IMG/VR virus record: IMGVR_UViG_3300023118_000001
Coordinates: 1 to 64,000 of that record
Strand: one strand, 5' to 3'
Source of the DNA: a virus
Length of the DNA stretch: 64,000 bases
This document shows, piece after piece, positions 14,653 to 24,549 of the stretch; positions within the stretch are counted from its first letter, which is position 1, and each line of letters begins with the position of its first letter. The notes below the pieces were generated by a model. The model did not search any database. It saw nothing but the letters and a program-made list of their open reading frames with translations, and was not told the DNA's origin. The translations under genes were made by a program, and so were the position numbers.

Positions 14653-15135
14653 ATGTACTTTGACCTGACCAGCACCGAGCAGATCCTCGCCGTATTGACC
14701 GTGGATGACACGGACATCGACGCCGAAAAGATCGAAGCACAAGGGTTGGACGACGACCTCGGCGCCCAGCTCGACGCGGCTCTGCCTGGTGTTTGGGAAG
14801 GTCTTGCCGACGGCACAGGCCCGAAGGCGAGCGATGCTCGCCTGCGCAAGCTGAAGCTGGTGGCGAAGTATTTCTGCGCTGGGACCGTGGCCAGGATGGC
14901 GCAGGTGTTCGTCCTCAAGAAGGACACCGACGGTTCCAACGAGGGCCAGCGAAGCGACAAGGACGGTTGGCTGTGGATGTCCGACCGCCTGATGGAAACA
15001 GCCAACCAGCACCTGGCCGGTCTGCTGACCGACCTGGAGCTGGTGCCGGCTACCGCAATGCCGTACCAGATGTTCACCCGCGTGATCCCTGATCGCGACC
15101 CTGTCACCACCCCACGGGCGACGACCGCACAATGA
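14653..15135 (+). CDS. Head-tail connector (adaptor)-like protein
   Basis: 160 residues, helical. In the position of the adaptor that docks below the portal in siphoviruses (gp6/gp15-type), between capsid and head-completion genes. The sequence has the short-helix, Asp-rich profile of such proteins but no diagnostic motif. Overlaps the next gene by four bases (ATGA). Confidence 0.6.
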   Translation: MYFDLTSTEQILAVLTVDDTDIDAEKIEAQGLDDDLGAQLDAALPGVWEGLADGTGPKASDARLRKLKLVAKYFCAGTVARMAQVFVLKKDTDGSNEGQRSDKDGWLWMSDRLMETANQHLAGLLTDLELVPATAMPYQMFTRVIPDRDPVTTPRATTAQ

Positions 15136-16043
15136 AGCTGAAGAAGATCGCGGCGAAGAAATTCACCGAGAAGATGGAGGCCTGGAATCCGGTAACGGAG
15201 ACCTGGGTCCCCAACTCTTTTCTTGGGCGTATCGACTTGACCGACCGATTCTTGAGCAACTTCAACAAACCCACGCGGCGCCGGATGTTGTTCACCTCCG
15301 ACGACGTGGTGTTCCCGCCGAGCCTGACCATCCGGCACCCGGGTACGAAAGACATTTACCTGCTCGGCACCAAGCGCACCGATGCCCGCGACGGCAACCC
15401 GTATGTCGCGCTGACCATCCTGCAGCTGGTGACCGACCTGCCTGGCGGAACCTCCGGCCTGGCCACCATCACCCGCAAGGTCGTGCAAGGCCCGCCTGAG
15501 AACCCAGGCTGGCTGGTAGACACGGTCTTGGCCAAGAGCTACATCGACACCGAGTTCCTGAGCAGCACCGAGGAAGAGTCCACCTCGGACCTGCGGATCG
15601 AGCGCTACAACGCCTACCTGCCGCTGAACATCCAGCCACGGGAGTGGGACTTCATCACCCTGCACGGGACGAAGTACCGGGTGCTCGACACGTTCGCCGA
15701 CTCCGGGTTCTTCGGGCTGCGCATCGACCACGAAGGGGATTTTCGCAGCAACTTCGTCCTGCACGTCGCGGGCAAGCGCACCATGAACCCGGTGAGCAAT
15801 GAGTGGGAGCAGACGCCCACCCAGTACAACGTCACCGGCGTGATGGAGAAGGCTGTCGACGCGGCACTGTGGGCCACCGACACCAACACCTACCGCACCG
15901 TCTACTTCGAGCGCGATCACCTGCCGTTCGGCATCAGCCTGACAGGTAAGGATGTGTGGCTGGAGTTGAACGGCGTGAAGAAGCAGGTCAAGACCGCTGA
16001 GACCCAGGCGGGCAGCCGGCAGTACACGCTGAGGGTGGTCTGA
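15132..16043 (+). CDS. Neck protein, possible head closure
   Basis: 303 residues, mostly beta. Unrecognised in detail. It begins with a basic N-terminus (MKLKKIAAKKF) and contains two regions of similar flavour, around residues 170-205 and 240-303, that might be repeated beta domains. Its position between the adaptor-like gene and the tail-completion genes suggests a head-closure role. It overlaps the next ATG by one base. Confidence 0.6.
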   Translation: MKLKKIAAKKFTEKMEAWNPVTETWVPNSFLGRIDLTDRFLSNFNKPTRRRMLFTSDDVVFPPSLTIRHPGTKDIYLLGTKRTDARDGNPYVALTILQLVTDLPGGTSGLATITRKVVQGPPENPGWLVDTVLAKSYIDTEFLSSTEEESTSDLRIERYNAYLPLNIQPREWDFITLHGTKYRVLDTFADSGFFGLRIDHEGDFRSNFVLHVAGKRTMNPVSNEWEQTPTQYNVTGVMEKAVDAALWATDTNTYRTVYFERDHLPFGISLTGKDVWLELNGVKKQVKTAETQAGSRQYTLRVV

Positions 16044-16549
16044 TGGGTAAGTTCTCCAAGCTGGCCGACCAGGTGTCCATCGACATCGGCGCGCTGTTCA
16101 GCCGCTCGATCCGTCGCGCGCTGCTGGCCGGACTGGTCATCGCGGTGCAGACCACCAAACAGGATTCGTCCAACGCGGCAGCCCACTGGCTGCTGGCGGC
16201 GCGCGGCAGATCCCGGCCAGGCGCCAGAACATGGGGCAAGCTGCGGGACCTTCGCGGCACCAGCACCCGGGCCGCGGTCAACCCCGTCGGCAGCCGTCGC
16301 GACGGTGGCAAGAACGCTGCGCTGACTCAAAGGTTTGTCCGTGATCGCGAGCTGCGGGAAGTGGTTGAAAAGCTGGTCGCCGGCCGATCGCCGGAGACCG
16401 TGTTCTACTTTTACAACGCCGTCGAGCCAGGCACCGAGTATGGCGAGAACGCCAACATCGAGGAGGCAGGCGCTGCAGCGAGAGAAGAAGTGGTCCGTCA
16501 GTTCGAGAACGCCATGGCGACCGGCCAGGTAAGGAAGAAATACCGATGA
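16043..16549 (+). CDS. Neck/tail-completion protein
   Basis: 168 residues, basic, with a central Arg/Gly-rich stretch (RGRSRPGARTWGKLRDLRG) and helical ends. HK97 gp10-type neck proteins occur at this place, but the similarity is only positional. Overlaps the following gene by four bases. Confidence 0.55.
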   Translation: MGKFSKLADQVSIDIGALFSRSIRRALLAGLVIAVQTTKQDSSNAAAHWLLAARGRSRPGARTWGKLRDLRGTSTRAAVNPVGSRRDGGKNAALTQRFVRDRELREVVEKLVAGRSPETVFYFYNAVEPGTEYGENANIEEAGAAAREEVVRQFENAMATGQVRKKYR

Positions 16550-16998
16550 CCGACTTCATGCTGGGCTCGCTCACCGAACTCGACACACGCTTTCGTGACT
16601 GGCTGCGAACCAAAGTCACGCCTGACATGCTGTATGGATACGACTTTACCGAAGGGCTGGATGTCAGCGTCAACGACGCGGGAGTTCTGCTCGAGCAGAA
16701 CCAGGACTTCTGGCTGTTCGAGCTGAACATCGACAGCACTCGGCGTGCAGGCCCCTCTCAAGTGGCTCCGCGCCGCGTGACTGGCAGCCTGGACGTGTCG
16801 TTGTTTACCAAATCCCCTCGGGACAAGGTAAAGTACGGCCGCAAGGTAGACGTTGTGGCTGAGTGGTTCCAGGACCGGACAATCGACGGTATCCGGTTCC
16901 GCACATTCACACCCGTTCCGCCGACCCCGTTGCATGGCTTCACCGCCTACGGTGGTGTGACAAACATTGAGTTTGAAATTTACGTTCAAAGGAGCTGA
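16546..16998 (+). CDS. Tail terminator-like protein
   Basis: 150 residues, alpha/beta. Sits directly before the tail tube gene, the position of lambda gpU, and its C-terminal sequence (FRTFTPVPPTPLHGF...NIEFEIYV) resembles the strand-rich end of tail terminator proteins, which cap the tail tube. Call rests on position plus general resemblance. Confidence 0.6.
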   Translation: MTDFMLGSLTELDTRFRDWLRTKVTPDMLYGYDFTEGLDVSVNDAGVLLEQNQDFWLFELNIDSTRRAGPSQVAPRRVTGSLDVSLFTKSPRDKVKYGRKVDVVAEWFQDRTIDGIRFRTFTPVPPTPLHGFTAYGGVTNIEFEIYVQRS

Positions 16999-17003
16999 CG
17001 GCT

Positions 17004-18053
17004 ATGCCACAAGTAAAGAGCTTTAACGACTCGTCCTCGGTGGCATTGGCTTACGCCATCAGCCCTCTGGACCGCAAGTCTGACTTCGTTGGCGCCTCGC
17101 GCGTACCGATGAAGTTCATCCCCTTCACCACTGAAGGGTTCGCGATGCAGAAGGAATCCAAGTCCTCGACTGCGATTTCCGGCACTCGCCGTACCCAAGG
17201 TTCGAAGAACACCAAGGGCAGCGCCAACGGCTCGGTGACTGTCGAGTTCGGTGCGACCGACTGGGTGCAGGACCTGCTGCAGCTGATCCTCCTGAACACC
17301 TGGAAGAACGTCGACAACACCAACCCGGCGCTGGGCAAGTTCATCACCGATGGCGAGCTGAAGCAGTACATGGTGGTCGAGAAGACCGTCCGCCAGGGTG
17401 CGCTGTCGACTGACCGCCTGGACCACGAATGGTACTTCGGCACCATGATGAACGACGCCACCCTGAACTTCGGTGACGGCGAGCTGATTACGCTGGCGTG
17501 CAACACCATGTCGGCCAACGCTGACTACGGTAATGCGGTAGCCGGCGGCGACGGCCTGGGTGGTTCGGTGGCTATCTCCAAGACGGCGCCAGCCAACTAC
17601 GAGATCGCTGATAGCTCGAACAACCTGGGCAACATCGAGATCCGCGACGAAGACGACGAGCTGATGGAAGTCACCTGGTCCGACGCCTCGATGCAGATCC
17701 AGAACAACGTGCGCGAGCAGTCCGGCCTGGGTCACCAGTTCGCTGCGGGTATCGGTATCGGTAAAGTGGCAGTCACCTTCTCGGGTGAAATCTACTACTT
17801 CGACCAGACCATCCTGAAAACCCACATGGACAACAAGCGCGTCAGCCTGAAGACCACCATCTCCACCGCTGAAGGCACGTTCACCATCATCTGCCCGAAC
17901 CTGACCGCGCAGGCGCCGACCAACAACGCTGAAGGCGAAAACGCTGACTACAAGTCGGCCATGACCCTGACCGCTGAAGCCGGCACCGTCACCATCGGCA
18001 CCAACGTCGGTGTTCCTTGTGTGATTGCGATCACTTTCGTTCCAACCCCGTAA
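17004..18053 (+). CDS. Major tail (tube) protein
   Basis: 349 residues, beta-rich and Thr/Asn/Gly-rich, lying between the tail terminator-like gene and the frameshifted chaperone, the fixed position of the tube protein in siphoviruses. The length suggests the tube domain plus a C-terminal surface domain. Ribosome site AAAGGAG before the ATG. The intergenic gap after it holds one palindrome copy and a promoter-like sequence. Confidence 0.8.
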   Translation: MPQVKSFNDSSSVALAYAISPLDRKSDFVGASRVPMKFIPFTTEGFAMQKESKSSTAISGTRRTQGSKNTKGSANGSVTVEFGATDWVQDLLQLILLNTWKNVDNTNPALGKFITDGELKQYMVVEKTVRQGALSTDRLDHEWYFGTMMNDATLNFGDGELITLACNTMSANADYGNAVAGGDGLGGSVAISKTAPANYEIADSSNNLGNIEIRDEDDELMEVTWSDASMQIQNNVREQSGLGHQFAAGIGIGKVAVTFSGEIYYFDQTILKTHMDNKRVSLKTTISTAEGTFTIICPNLTAQAPTNNAEGENADYKSAMTLTAEAGTVTIGTNVGVPCVIAITFVPTP

Positions 18054-18096
18054 GCCTTGGGGTGGTGACTTGCGGCGTGGCTCTTGCTAGAGTAAC

Positions 18097-18112
18097 GCCG
18101 CTAGTTACCGAA
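18097..18112. repeat. Interspersed palindrome, degenerate copy
   Basis: GCCGCTAGTTACCGAA, 12/16 to the reverse-oriented consensus, in the gap between tail tube and chaperone genes. Confidence 0.35.
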
Positions 18113-18134
18113 CTTACCCCAAGGACGACCCAAA

Positions 18135-18575
18135 ATGCTGATCCTCTCTTCCATCGCAATCGACCCAAAACTTTCCTCCGGCGGTGTATGGGCTCCATAC
18201 ATGGGCGGTGAATTCCTGCTCGCTCGTAAAGGCCCTGCCTACAACGCGCGTGTGGGCGAGCTGTACACGCAGAACAAAGACGCCATTGACGCCAAAGACG
18301 ACAACGGCTTGATGACCACTGAAGCGGTCCTCAAGATGCAGGAAATCCACGTCATCGCCTTCTGCGAGCACGTCCTGCTCGACTGGAAAAACGTCGGCGA
18401 GAAAGAAACCGGCGAGATCAAGTACACGCCCGAGATCGGCATCAAGCTGCTGATGAATCCGATCTACGCTGAGCTGGCTGCCCACCTCGAAAATTACAGC
18501 GCCAACCACTACTACTACCGCGCCGCAGCCAACCTCGAAGTGGCCAAAGTGGTAAAGAGTTCTGCCGTTTCCTGA
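18135..18575 (+). CDS. Tail assembly chaperone, short form (G-like)
   Basis: 146 residues, directly upstream of the tape measure gene. As in lambda G and most long-tailed phages, an open frame in the -1 register (18473-18934) continues past its stop, so a programmed -1 frameshift should yield a longer fusion. The short form would coat the tape measure protein while the tail is assembled. Ribosome site is weak (AAGGACGACCCAAA-ATG). Confidence 0.85.
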   Translation: MLILSSIAIDPKLSSGGVWAPYMGGEFLLARKGPAYNARVGELYTQNKDAIDAKDDNGLMTTEAVLKMQEIHVIAFCEHVLLDWKNVGEKETGEIKYTPEIGIKLLMNPIYAELAAHLENYSANHYYYRAAANLEVAKVVKSSAVS

Positions 18576-18934
18576 TCAAGTACGGCGGCAAGGGGATCGC
18601 TGCATTCAAGGCGCTGGAAAAGAAGTTCGGGAAGAAGCATCCCAAGCTCGCTGAATACGTCGAACCCCTTCCCATACACCGATGGCTGGCCGACTCGTTC
18701 TTCCGCCTGCACCGCAGGCGGCAGTTCGGCCAGCACGGGTATCAGCCGCTGCCCTACCAGGAAATGGCTGACTTCGCAGAACGGATTCTCAAGCTGCACC
18801 CGGAGCAAGCTGACCTCTTCTACTTGACAATGGAGGAAACTGACAACGCCATCCTGTATGATCAGCACATCCAGTCGAAGGCAGAAGCTGAATCCCTGGA
18901 ACAGACGAAACCCAAGCCACGCAAAAGGAAATAG
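18473..18934 (+). CDS. Tail assembly chaperone, frameshift extension (T-like)
   Basis: This frame is -1 relative to the short chaperone and open from just after a stop at 18470-18472 to TAG at 18932-18934, three bases before the tape measure ATG. It has no start of its own. The part beyond the short form's stop is a basic, coding-like ~120 residues (KYGGKGIAAFKALEKKF... KPKPRKRK). The slip probably happens in the overlap; GGTAAAG at 18551-18557 contains an A_AAG slip motif, though it is not a perfect heptamer. Expected fusion about 265 residues. Confidence 0.75.
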   Translation, partial: AGCPPRKLQRQPLLLPRRSQPRSGQSGKEFCRFLIKYGGKGIAAFKALEKKFGKKHPKLAEYVEPLPIHRWLADSFFRLHRRRQFGQHGYQPLPYQEMADFAERILKLHPEQADLFYLTMEETDNAILYDQHIQSKAEAESLEQTKPKPRKRK

Positions 18935-18936
18935 CA

Positions 18937-21900
18937 ATGGCTCAGTTTGAAGTGGACTTCTCCGAATCGCTGAGCCAGTTGGCACAATTCCAGCTCCGTT
19001 TGACAGGCGCTGCCAGCGCCCTGGACGAACTGGAAAAAAGAGGGGGTAAGGCCACTTCAGCCTCGAAAAAACTGCTGGTCGACATGACCAAGCAGTACAA
19101 CGACCTCGAAGAAGCACTGGTCAAGGCCGGTGCCGACGCCGAGACCCTCGGCAACAAGATGAAGTTTGTTCGAGACAACGCCGTCAGGCTGATGTCCGGC
19201 ATGGCCGACGCCAACCTCAAAGCCACCGTGCAGGCTCAGGCGTACAACGGGGAACTGGCAGAGCTTGGGCGGCTGCTTAACGACACCAACTCGAAGAACA
19301 CCTACAGTGCCTGGCAGGCCAAGACCCTTCAGCTGACCAGCAAGCTGACAGCTGAGAACGGCTATCTGCGCGCAGCGATCGCTGCCACCGACACTGAGGT
19401 GGCCAAGTCCAACCTCAACCTGAAAACCAGCCTGGGCCACAAGCAGAACATGGCCACGGCGGACCAGCGCCTGCGACACACCGGGGACAACCTGGTGCTC
19501 ACGCTGGCGCAGATGTCCACCGAGCAGGGCAAGTCCAACGTGATGACGCAGGCGTACATCGCCAGCCGAAAGAGCCAGATCACGGAGGAGTTCCGCCTCG
19601 ACTCTCAGCTGCGCCAGCTGCAGAAGACGCTGGCAGGGCTCACCGGTGGGCAGCAGGAAGAGATCACCAAAATCCAGCAGCTGATTGCCGCCCGTAAATC
19701 GGAGATTACCGAGAGCGCGCGGGAAGACGCACAGCTGGTCAAGTTGCGCGCGACGTTGGTTAGCCTGGCAGGCGGCCGGCAGGAAGAAATCGCCAAGGTC
19801 AACGCGCAGATCTCGGCGCGCAAAAAGGCGATTGCCGAGTCCATCAGCGAGGTCAAGGTCGTCGACGAAATGACGGCGGCGATCAAGCGGGAGGAGGCTG
19901 CACTGGTACGGCTGCAGGCCCAGGCTCAGCTGGCTTCTACTTCGCACGGCCAGCGCGTAACTCAGCTGAAGACTCAAATCGCGGAACAGGATCGCCACAA
20001 CAAGCTCCTGGGTATGTCCACCAGCAGCCTGCTGGGGTTCGGTAACGCGCAGGCCAAAGTCAACCTGTCCCAAGAGTTGGGCAGTCAGTCGGCGGCCATG
20101 CTGCGCGCAGGACTGACCGGCTTGCACGCCAGCGTTGGCATGTACACCAGCGCCACGGTGCTGGCTGCCACGGCAACCTACGGGGTGTCTGCAGCGTTCC
20201 GTGACACCATCGTCACCGGCGCTGAGTTCTACGCCACGATGGCCCGCACCAAAGCCGTGATGTCCACAGGCGGCGACGGGGACACCTGGCTGACCAACGC
20301 TGCGCAGAGTTCCAAAGCGCTGGAGATGCAGGTCCGAGCCCTCGGCCAGACCACCGTGTTCACCGCGTCCGAAGTAGGCGACGGCCTGCAGCAACTGGGT
20401 ATGGCGGGTCTGTCTGCCAACGAGGCGCTGGTCGCCCTGAAGCCTTCCCTGCAGCTGGCCAACCTCGCCAACGTGTCCATGGCGCGGGCAGCTGACATCT
20501 CGACCAACGTCCTGATGACCTTCGGCATGGAGGCCAAGCAGCTGCAGAGCGTCGTGGACTTGATGGCCACCGCGGTCAACAACTCCAACGCCGACATCGA
20601 GCAGCTGGCCAACTCGCTGAGCTACGCGGGTCCGGCGGCCAAGACCGCCGGCTTCTCGATCCAGCAGACCACCGCCGCGATTGAGACCATGGCCAACTCG
20701 GGGATCAAGGGCTCGCGCTCTGGCTCCGCGCTGCGCCGCATGTTCACCAGCCTGCTGAACCCTACCAAGAAGGGTTCGGAGGTGATCCAGAAGTATGGCC
20801 TGGACATCCTCGATGCCGAGGGCAACACCCGGTCGCTGAGCAACATCATCAACCAAATGAGCAAGGCGTTTAAAGACCTTCCAGGGCCTGAGCGCCTGGC
20901 GGCGATCACCAACCTGGTGGGCGTGTATGCGTCCTCGGCGGTGACCGGCCTGATCGACAACACCAGCAAGTACAACGAGTTCGATAAGCAGAACCAGAAC
21001 GTGGCCGGCGCCGGCGATCGCATGGAGAAGATCATCTCCGACAACCTCAAGTTCGACTGGAAGGAGATGCTGTCCAGCCTTGAGGAAGTCCAGCTGCAGG
21101 CGTTCAGCCAGATGGACATGCGCCTGCGCGAGAGCGTGGCAGGGGTGTCCAAGTACATCCTGGAGATGATGGAGCCGTACAAGGAAGGGACGGACATCAC
21201 AGGCCTTGACCGCCTGATGGTGCAAGCCCAAACCACGGCTGAAGCCTTTGCCCGTGTGGTGGCCGGTATCGTCGCCTACAAGTTCGCCTCGGGCAACGTG
21301 TTCGCCGCCTTCTCCTCAGATGCCAAGGGCGCGTCGGAGCGGCTGACCCTGGTATCCAGCCGCCTGCAATCAACGTCGGCCAGCTACCAAATCATGGGCA
21401 TGGCCACCAGCGTGGCTCGAACCAACACCGAGATGTTGAACGCAACGCTGGGCCGCTCCGTGGGTGTCCTCGGGACCATGACTGCGGCAACGGCAAGTGC
21501 CGCAGCGGGCGCAGCGAAGCTGGCTGCAGGCCTGGGTATGGTTATGCGGGCGCTGGGCTGGGTAGGCCTGGTGTACGGCATCGGGTCGGCCATTTGGGAA
21601 GTGTTCAGCACCAAGACCGACGACGAGGTGATGAAGCACCGCGCAGAGGTTGATCAGGTCAAGAGCAGCTACGACAAGCTCAAGCAGTCCATTGAAGAGA
21701 CCGGCCTGGCGCGCCAGCGCGCTGCCCTCAAAGAGCAGATCAAGTCCGACCAGCTAGGCTCGGTGAACCTGGCTGATAAGATCAAAAGCACCTCGCAGAC
21801 CATCACCAACGGCCGCTCGGTTGGGGTCGCTGAGAAGGATCTGCAACCGCTGATTGACCGGCTGGCAGGGCTGCAAGCTTTGGTCAGCACTTACGACAAG

Positions 21901-24126
21901 AAGGTGATCGATTCCGAGGAATCGCTGGGCAAGCTCGGCGCCACAACCAACGACTATTCCAACGAGGCTGACTGGCAAGCCAAGCGGATCGAGAAGTTGG
22001 TGGGCCTGACCAACGACCTGACCATTGCCCAAGGCAAACTGGCAGCCAGCCAGAGCCGTAGCGGTCTCGGGTTCAATAACCTGAACCTGGAGAAAACCGT
22101 TGGCCGACTGACCCAGGAAAAGGCCCTGGCAGAACGCCAAGTGCAGCTCGGCACCGGGCAGTTGCTCAAGGTGCAGGGGAACGTCCGACCGTTCTCTGAA
22201 ACCATCAAGGCTCTGGAGGCTGATCAGCAGGCCAAGGTAAACAAGAAGACCTACGAGGCCACAACCTCCAACGCCCAGCAGCTCCTTGATATCGAGAACA
22301 AGATCACGGAGGCCAGGGTTCAGCAGGCTGCTCTGATCACCAAGGACGACAACGCGCGCTTGGCTGGCAGCACGGATGACCGTCCAGGCCTGCAGTTGGC
22401 CGAAGCATCGGTCGAGCACATTGCGGACCTGGAAAACAAGCGCCTGGTCTTGCAGAAGAAAATGACCGAAGAGCAGCAGGCTCTTACGGAAGCTCGCGAT
22501 GCCGCTGCCGCCGTGGAACGCAGCGATACCGAGAATATGCTGGCGTACCAAAAAGAGGCTGCATCGCTCGCTGAGCGTATCAGGGCGGCTGAAAACCCTG
22601 GTGAAGGCAAGGCGATGGACGTCAAGACCGTCACCGACCTGTACAAAGACCAGGCCCGAGTGCTGGGGCAGATCAAGTCGCTGGAGACCAAGGGCTCTAA
22701 GGCAGACAAGAAGGCTGCCAAAGCTGATGACCGTCAGGCGTCCGAGGACCTGCGCACCTACACTGCGCTGGCAAAGAAATTCGACGAGGTCACCTACTCG
22801 GAACTGGAACTGGCCAAAGGCAAGGAGGCCATGCACCGCCTGCGCCAGGGCGAAGTCATCGACGGCAAGATGGTCACCATCACCGCCGAGCAGGAAGCCA
22901 AGGCCATCGGTGAGCTGAACCTGGCGCACTACAACGCGGTGAAGGCACTGGACCTGAACCGTGTTGCGCTGGAAAAAGTGAAGGCCACCTACAACACCAG
23001 CCCGTTCCTGCAGGCTGCCCAGGATCTGGCGGTGCTGAACCGCAGCCTTGAGGCCGGCACCCTCAGCCTGGAAGAGTACAAGCGCATCACCGACGAGATG
23101 CAGCGCTCGCAGAAGGAGGGGATCAAATCCTCGCTCCCACAGGCAAACCTGCAGGTTGGGGAGGCATCGTCCTCGCCGTTCACCGACTGGGTGTCGACGG
23201 AGATCGAGCGCGCCAACGGCTTGAAGGATTACCAGAAAGCCCAGGACGCGCACACCTACGACACAGCCTCGGCAAACGCCGGCCTGGACGACGGGTTCAA
23301 CCGTCAGCTGGAAGAGCTGAACGCGCGCAACCTGCTTCAGCAAGGCGCTGAAGAGGAACACAACCGCAAGCTGCTGGAGATCAACAAGAAGTACGCAGCC
23401 GATAAAGAGGCGCTGATCAAAACCTCTGGTGATGCCCAGGCGGTGATCACGGCTGAGCAGGCCAAATACGCTGAGGCTATGGGGACCATGGCCCTGATGG
23501 CTGCCATGGGCTCCGTGTCCAACGTGCTGGGGATGTTTGCCAGTGCAGCGGACGGCGCCTCCAACGCGCAGAAGCTGGCGTTCGTGGCACAGAAAGCGAT
23601 CTCCGTTGCACAGATCATCATGTACACCGAGGTGGCTGCGGCTCAGGCGATGATGATGTCAGGTAACCCTATGGTGTTGGGCCTGCCGATGGCGACGTTC
23701 ATCCGCGCCACGGGCTACGCCAACGCCGCGCTTGTAGGTGCCATGGCGATCGGTCAGCTGGCTGGTAGTGGTGGCGGATCTTCTGGCGGCAGTGGTGGCG
23801 GCACGCAAATGTACGACACCGGCGGCTACATCCCGTATAACCGGACAGGTATCGTCGGCGAGTACGGTCCAGAGCTGGTATCTGGCCCGGCCCACGTCAC
23901 CAGTCGTGGTAACAGCGCGTCGAAGCTGGGCGGTGGCGACGGTGCCATGCAGGTTACCCTGGCACCGGTGATCCAGATCACGGTGGAAGGCGGCGGTGGC
24001 GGCTCGGAAGCTGACCAGAACAAACAGGCCAAACAGATCGCAGAGGCCTCGCGCGCGTCGGTGATGTCGGTACTGACCGAGCAGATGCGCCCTAACGGCG
24101 TCGTCTACAAATTCGTCAAGGGATAG
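18937..24126 (+). CDS. Tape measure protein
   Basis: 1729 residues, the longest gene here. Such proteins set tail length; by the usual ~1.5 Angstrom per residue this predicts a tail around 250 nm. The N-terminal ~380 residues are long coiled coils with internal repetition (two ~40-residue copies around LAGLTGGQQEEITKI and LVSLAGGRQEEIAKV, near 230-300). Residues ~385-700 match the TP901-type tape-measure core (GLQQLGMAGLSANEALVAL...). Hydrophobic stretches near 835-880 and 1510-1610 could cross a membrane during DNA ejection. The C-terminus is Gly/Ser-rich, then GIVGEYGPELV, typical of tape measures. Confidence 0.95.
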   Translation: MAQFEVDFSESLSQLAQFQLRLTGAASALDELEKRGGKATSASKKLLVDMTKQYNDLEEALVKAGADAETLGNKMKFVRDNAVRLMSGMADANLKATVQAQAYNGELAELGRLLNDTNSKNTYSAWQAKTLQLTSKLTAENGYLRAAIAATDTEVAKSNLNLKTSLGHKQNMATADQRLRHTGDNLVLTLAQMSTEQGKSNVMTQAYIASRKSQITEEFRLDSQLRQLQKTLAGLTGGQQEEITKIQQLIAARKSEITESAREDAQLVKLRATLVSLAGGRQEEIAKVNAQISARKKAIAESISEVKVVDEMTAAIKREEAALVRLQAQAQLASTSHGQRVTQLKTQIAEQDRHNKLLGMSTSSLLGFGNAQAKVNLSQELGSQSAAMLRAGLTGLHASVGMYTSATVLAATATYGVSAAFRDTIVTGAEFYATMARTKAVMSTGGDGDTWLTNAAQSSKALEMQVRALGQTTVFTASEVGDGLQQLGMAGLSANEALVALKPSLQLANLANVSMARAADISTNVLMTFGMEAKQLQSVVDLMATAVNNSNADIEQLANSLSYAGPAAKTAGFSIQQTTAAIETMANSGIKGSRSGSALRRMFTSLLNPTKKGSEVIQKYGLDILDAEGNTRSLSNIINQMSKAFKDLPGPERLAAITNLVGVYASSAVTGLIDNTSKYNEFDKQNQNVAGAGDRMEKIISDNLKFDWKEMLSSLEEVQLQAFSQMDMRLRESVAGVSKYILEMMEPYKEGTDITGLDRLMVQAQTTAEAFARVVAGIVAYKFASGNVFAAFSSDAKGASERLTLVSSRLQSTSASYQIMGMATSVARTNTEMLNATLGRSVGVLGTMTAATASAAAGAAKLAAGLGMVMRALGWVGLVYGIGSAIWEVFSTKTDDEVMKHRAEVDQVKSSYDKLKQSIEETGLARQRAALKEQIKSDQLGSVNLADKIKSTSQTITNGRSVGVAEKDLQPLIDRLAGLQALVSTYDKKVIDSEESLGKLGATTNDYSNEADWQAKRIEKLVGLTNDLTIAQGKLAASQSRSGLGFNNLNLEKTVGRLTQEKALAERQVQLGTGQLLKVQGNVRPFSETIKALEADQQAKVNKKTYEATTSNAQQLLDIENKITEARVQQAALITKDDNARLAGSTDDRPGLQLAEASVEHIADLENKRLVLQKKMTEEQQALTEARDAAAAVERSDTENMLAYQKEAASLAERIRAAENPGEGKAMDVKTVTDLYKDQARVLGQIKSLETKGSKADKKAAKADDRQASEDLRTYTALAKKFDEVTYSELELAKGKEAMHRLRQGEVIDGKMVTITAEQEAKAIGELNLAHYNAVKALDLNRVALEKVKATYNTSPFLQAAQDLAVLNRSLEAGTLSLEEYKRITDEMQRSQKEGIKSSLPQANLQVGEASSSPFTDWVSTEIERANGLKDYQKAQDAHTYDTASANAGLDDGFNRQLEELNARNLLQQGAEEEHNRKLLEINKKYAADKEALIKTSGDAQAVITAEQAKYAEAMGTMALMAAMGSVSNVLGMFASAADGASNAQKLAFVAQKAISVAQIIMYTEVAAAQAMMMSGNPMVLGLPMATFIRATGYANAALVGAMAIGQLAGSGGGSSGGSGGGTQMYDTGGYIPYNRTGIVGEYGPELVSGPAHVTSRGNSASKLGGGDGAMQVTLAPVIQITVEGGGGGSEADQNKQAKQIAEASRASVMSVLTEQMRPNGVVYKFVKG

Positions 24127-24134
24127 GTGAGTAA

Positions 24135-24482
24135 ATGGATGTTTTCCCAGCGATCGACAACCCTGACTACGGCCTAGAGGATACGCCTGAGGCGGATATC
24201 GACGAGGTCAAGATGGGCGACGGCTATGTGTTCCGGCGCCCCAAAGGGTTGAACTACCTGAAATACACCTGGCCGCTGAAGTGGAACACGCTTGAGGTGG
24301 CAGACGCCCGCGAGGTCTATGCCTGGCTGAAGGCGCGACTGAAGCTGGTCCCGTTCCACTGGACCCACCCCATCACCGGGGTGGTGTACCAGGTGACCTG
24401 CCAGGAAGTGAAGCTGACCTACAACGAGTTCAACGACGAGATCCTCACAGCCACGTTCGAGCAGGACTTCAACCCGGCGTAA
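24135..24482 (+). CDS. Minor tail protein, lambda M family
   Basis: 115 residues with the pattern of the lambda gpM (phage minor tail) family: an early YGLEDTPEADIDEVKMGDGY segment, the central W-P-L-K-W and a terminal F-E-Q-D-F. Lambda gpM is needed to build the tail tip. Followed by L, K, I and J homologues in the lambda order. Confidence 0.88.
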   Translation: MDVFPAIDNPDYGLEDTPEADIDEVKMGDGYVFRRPKGLNYLKYTWPLKWNTLEVADAREVYAWLKARLKLVPFHWTHPITGVVYQVTCQEVKLTYNEFNDEILTATFEQDFNPA

Positions 24483-24549
24483 CAGCAGTACCGGCCGGGC
24501 AGGGGCGCTGTTACTATGGCGCCAGATAAGCAAAGTAGACAGGGATGCC

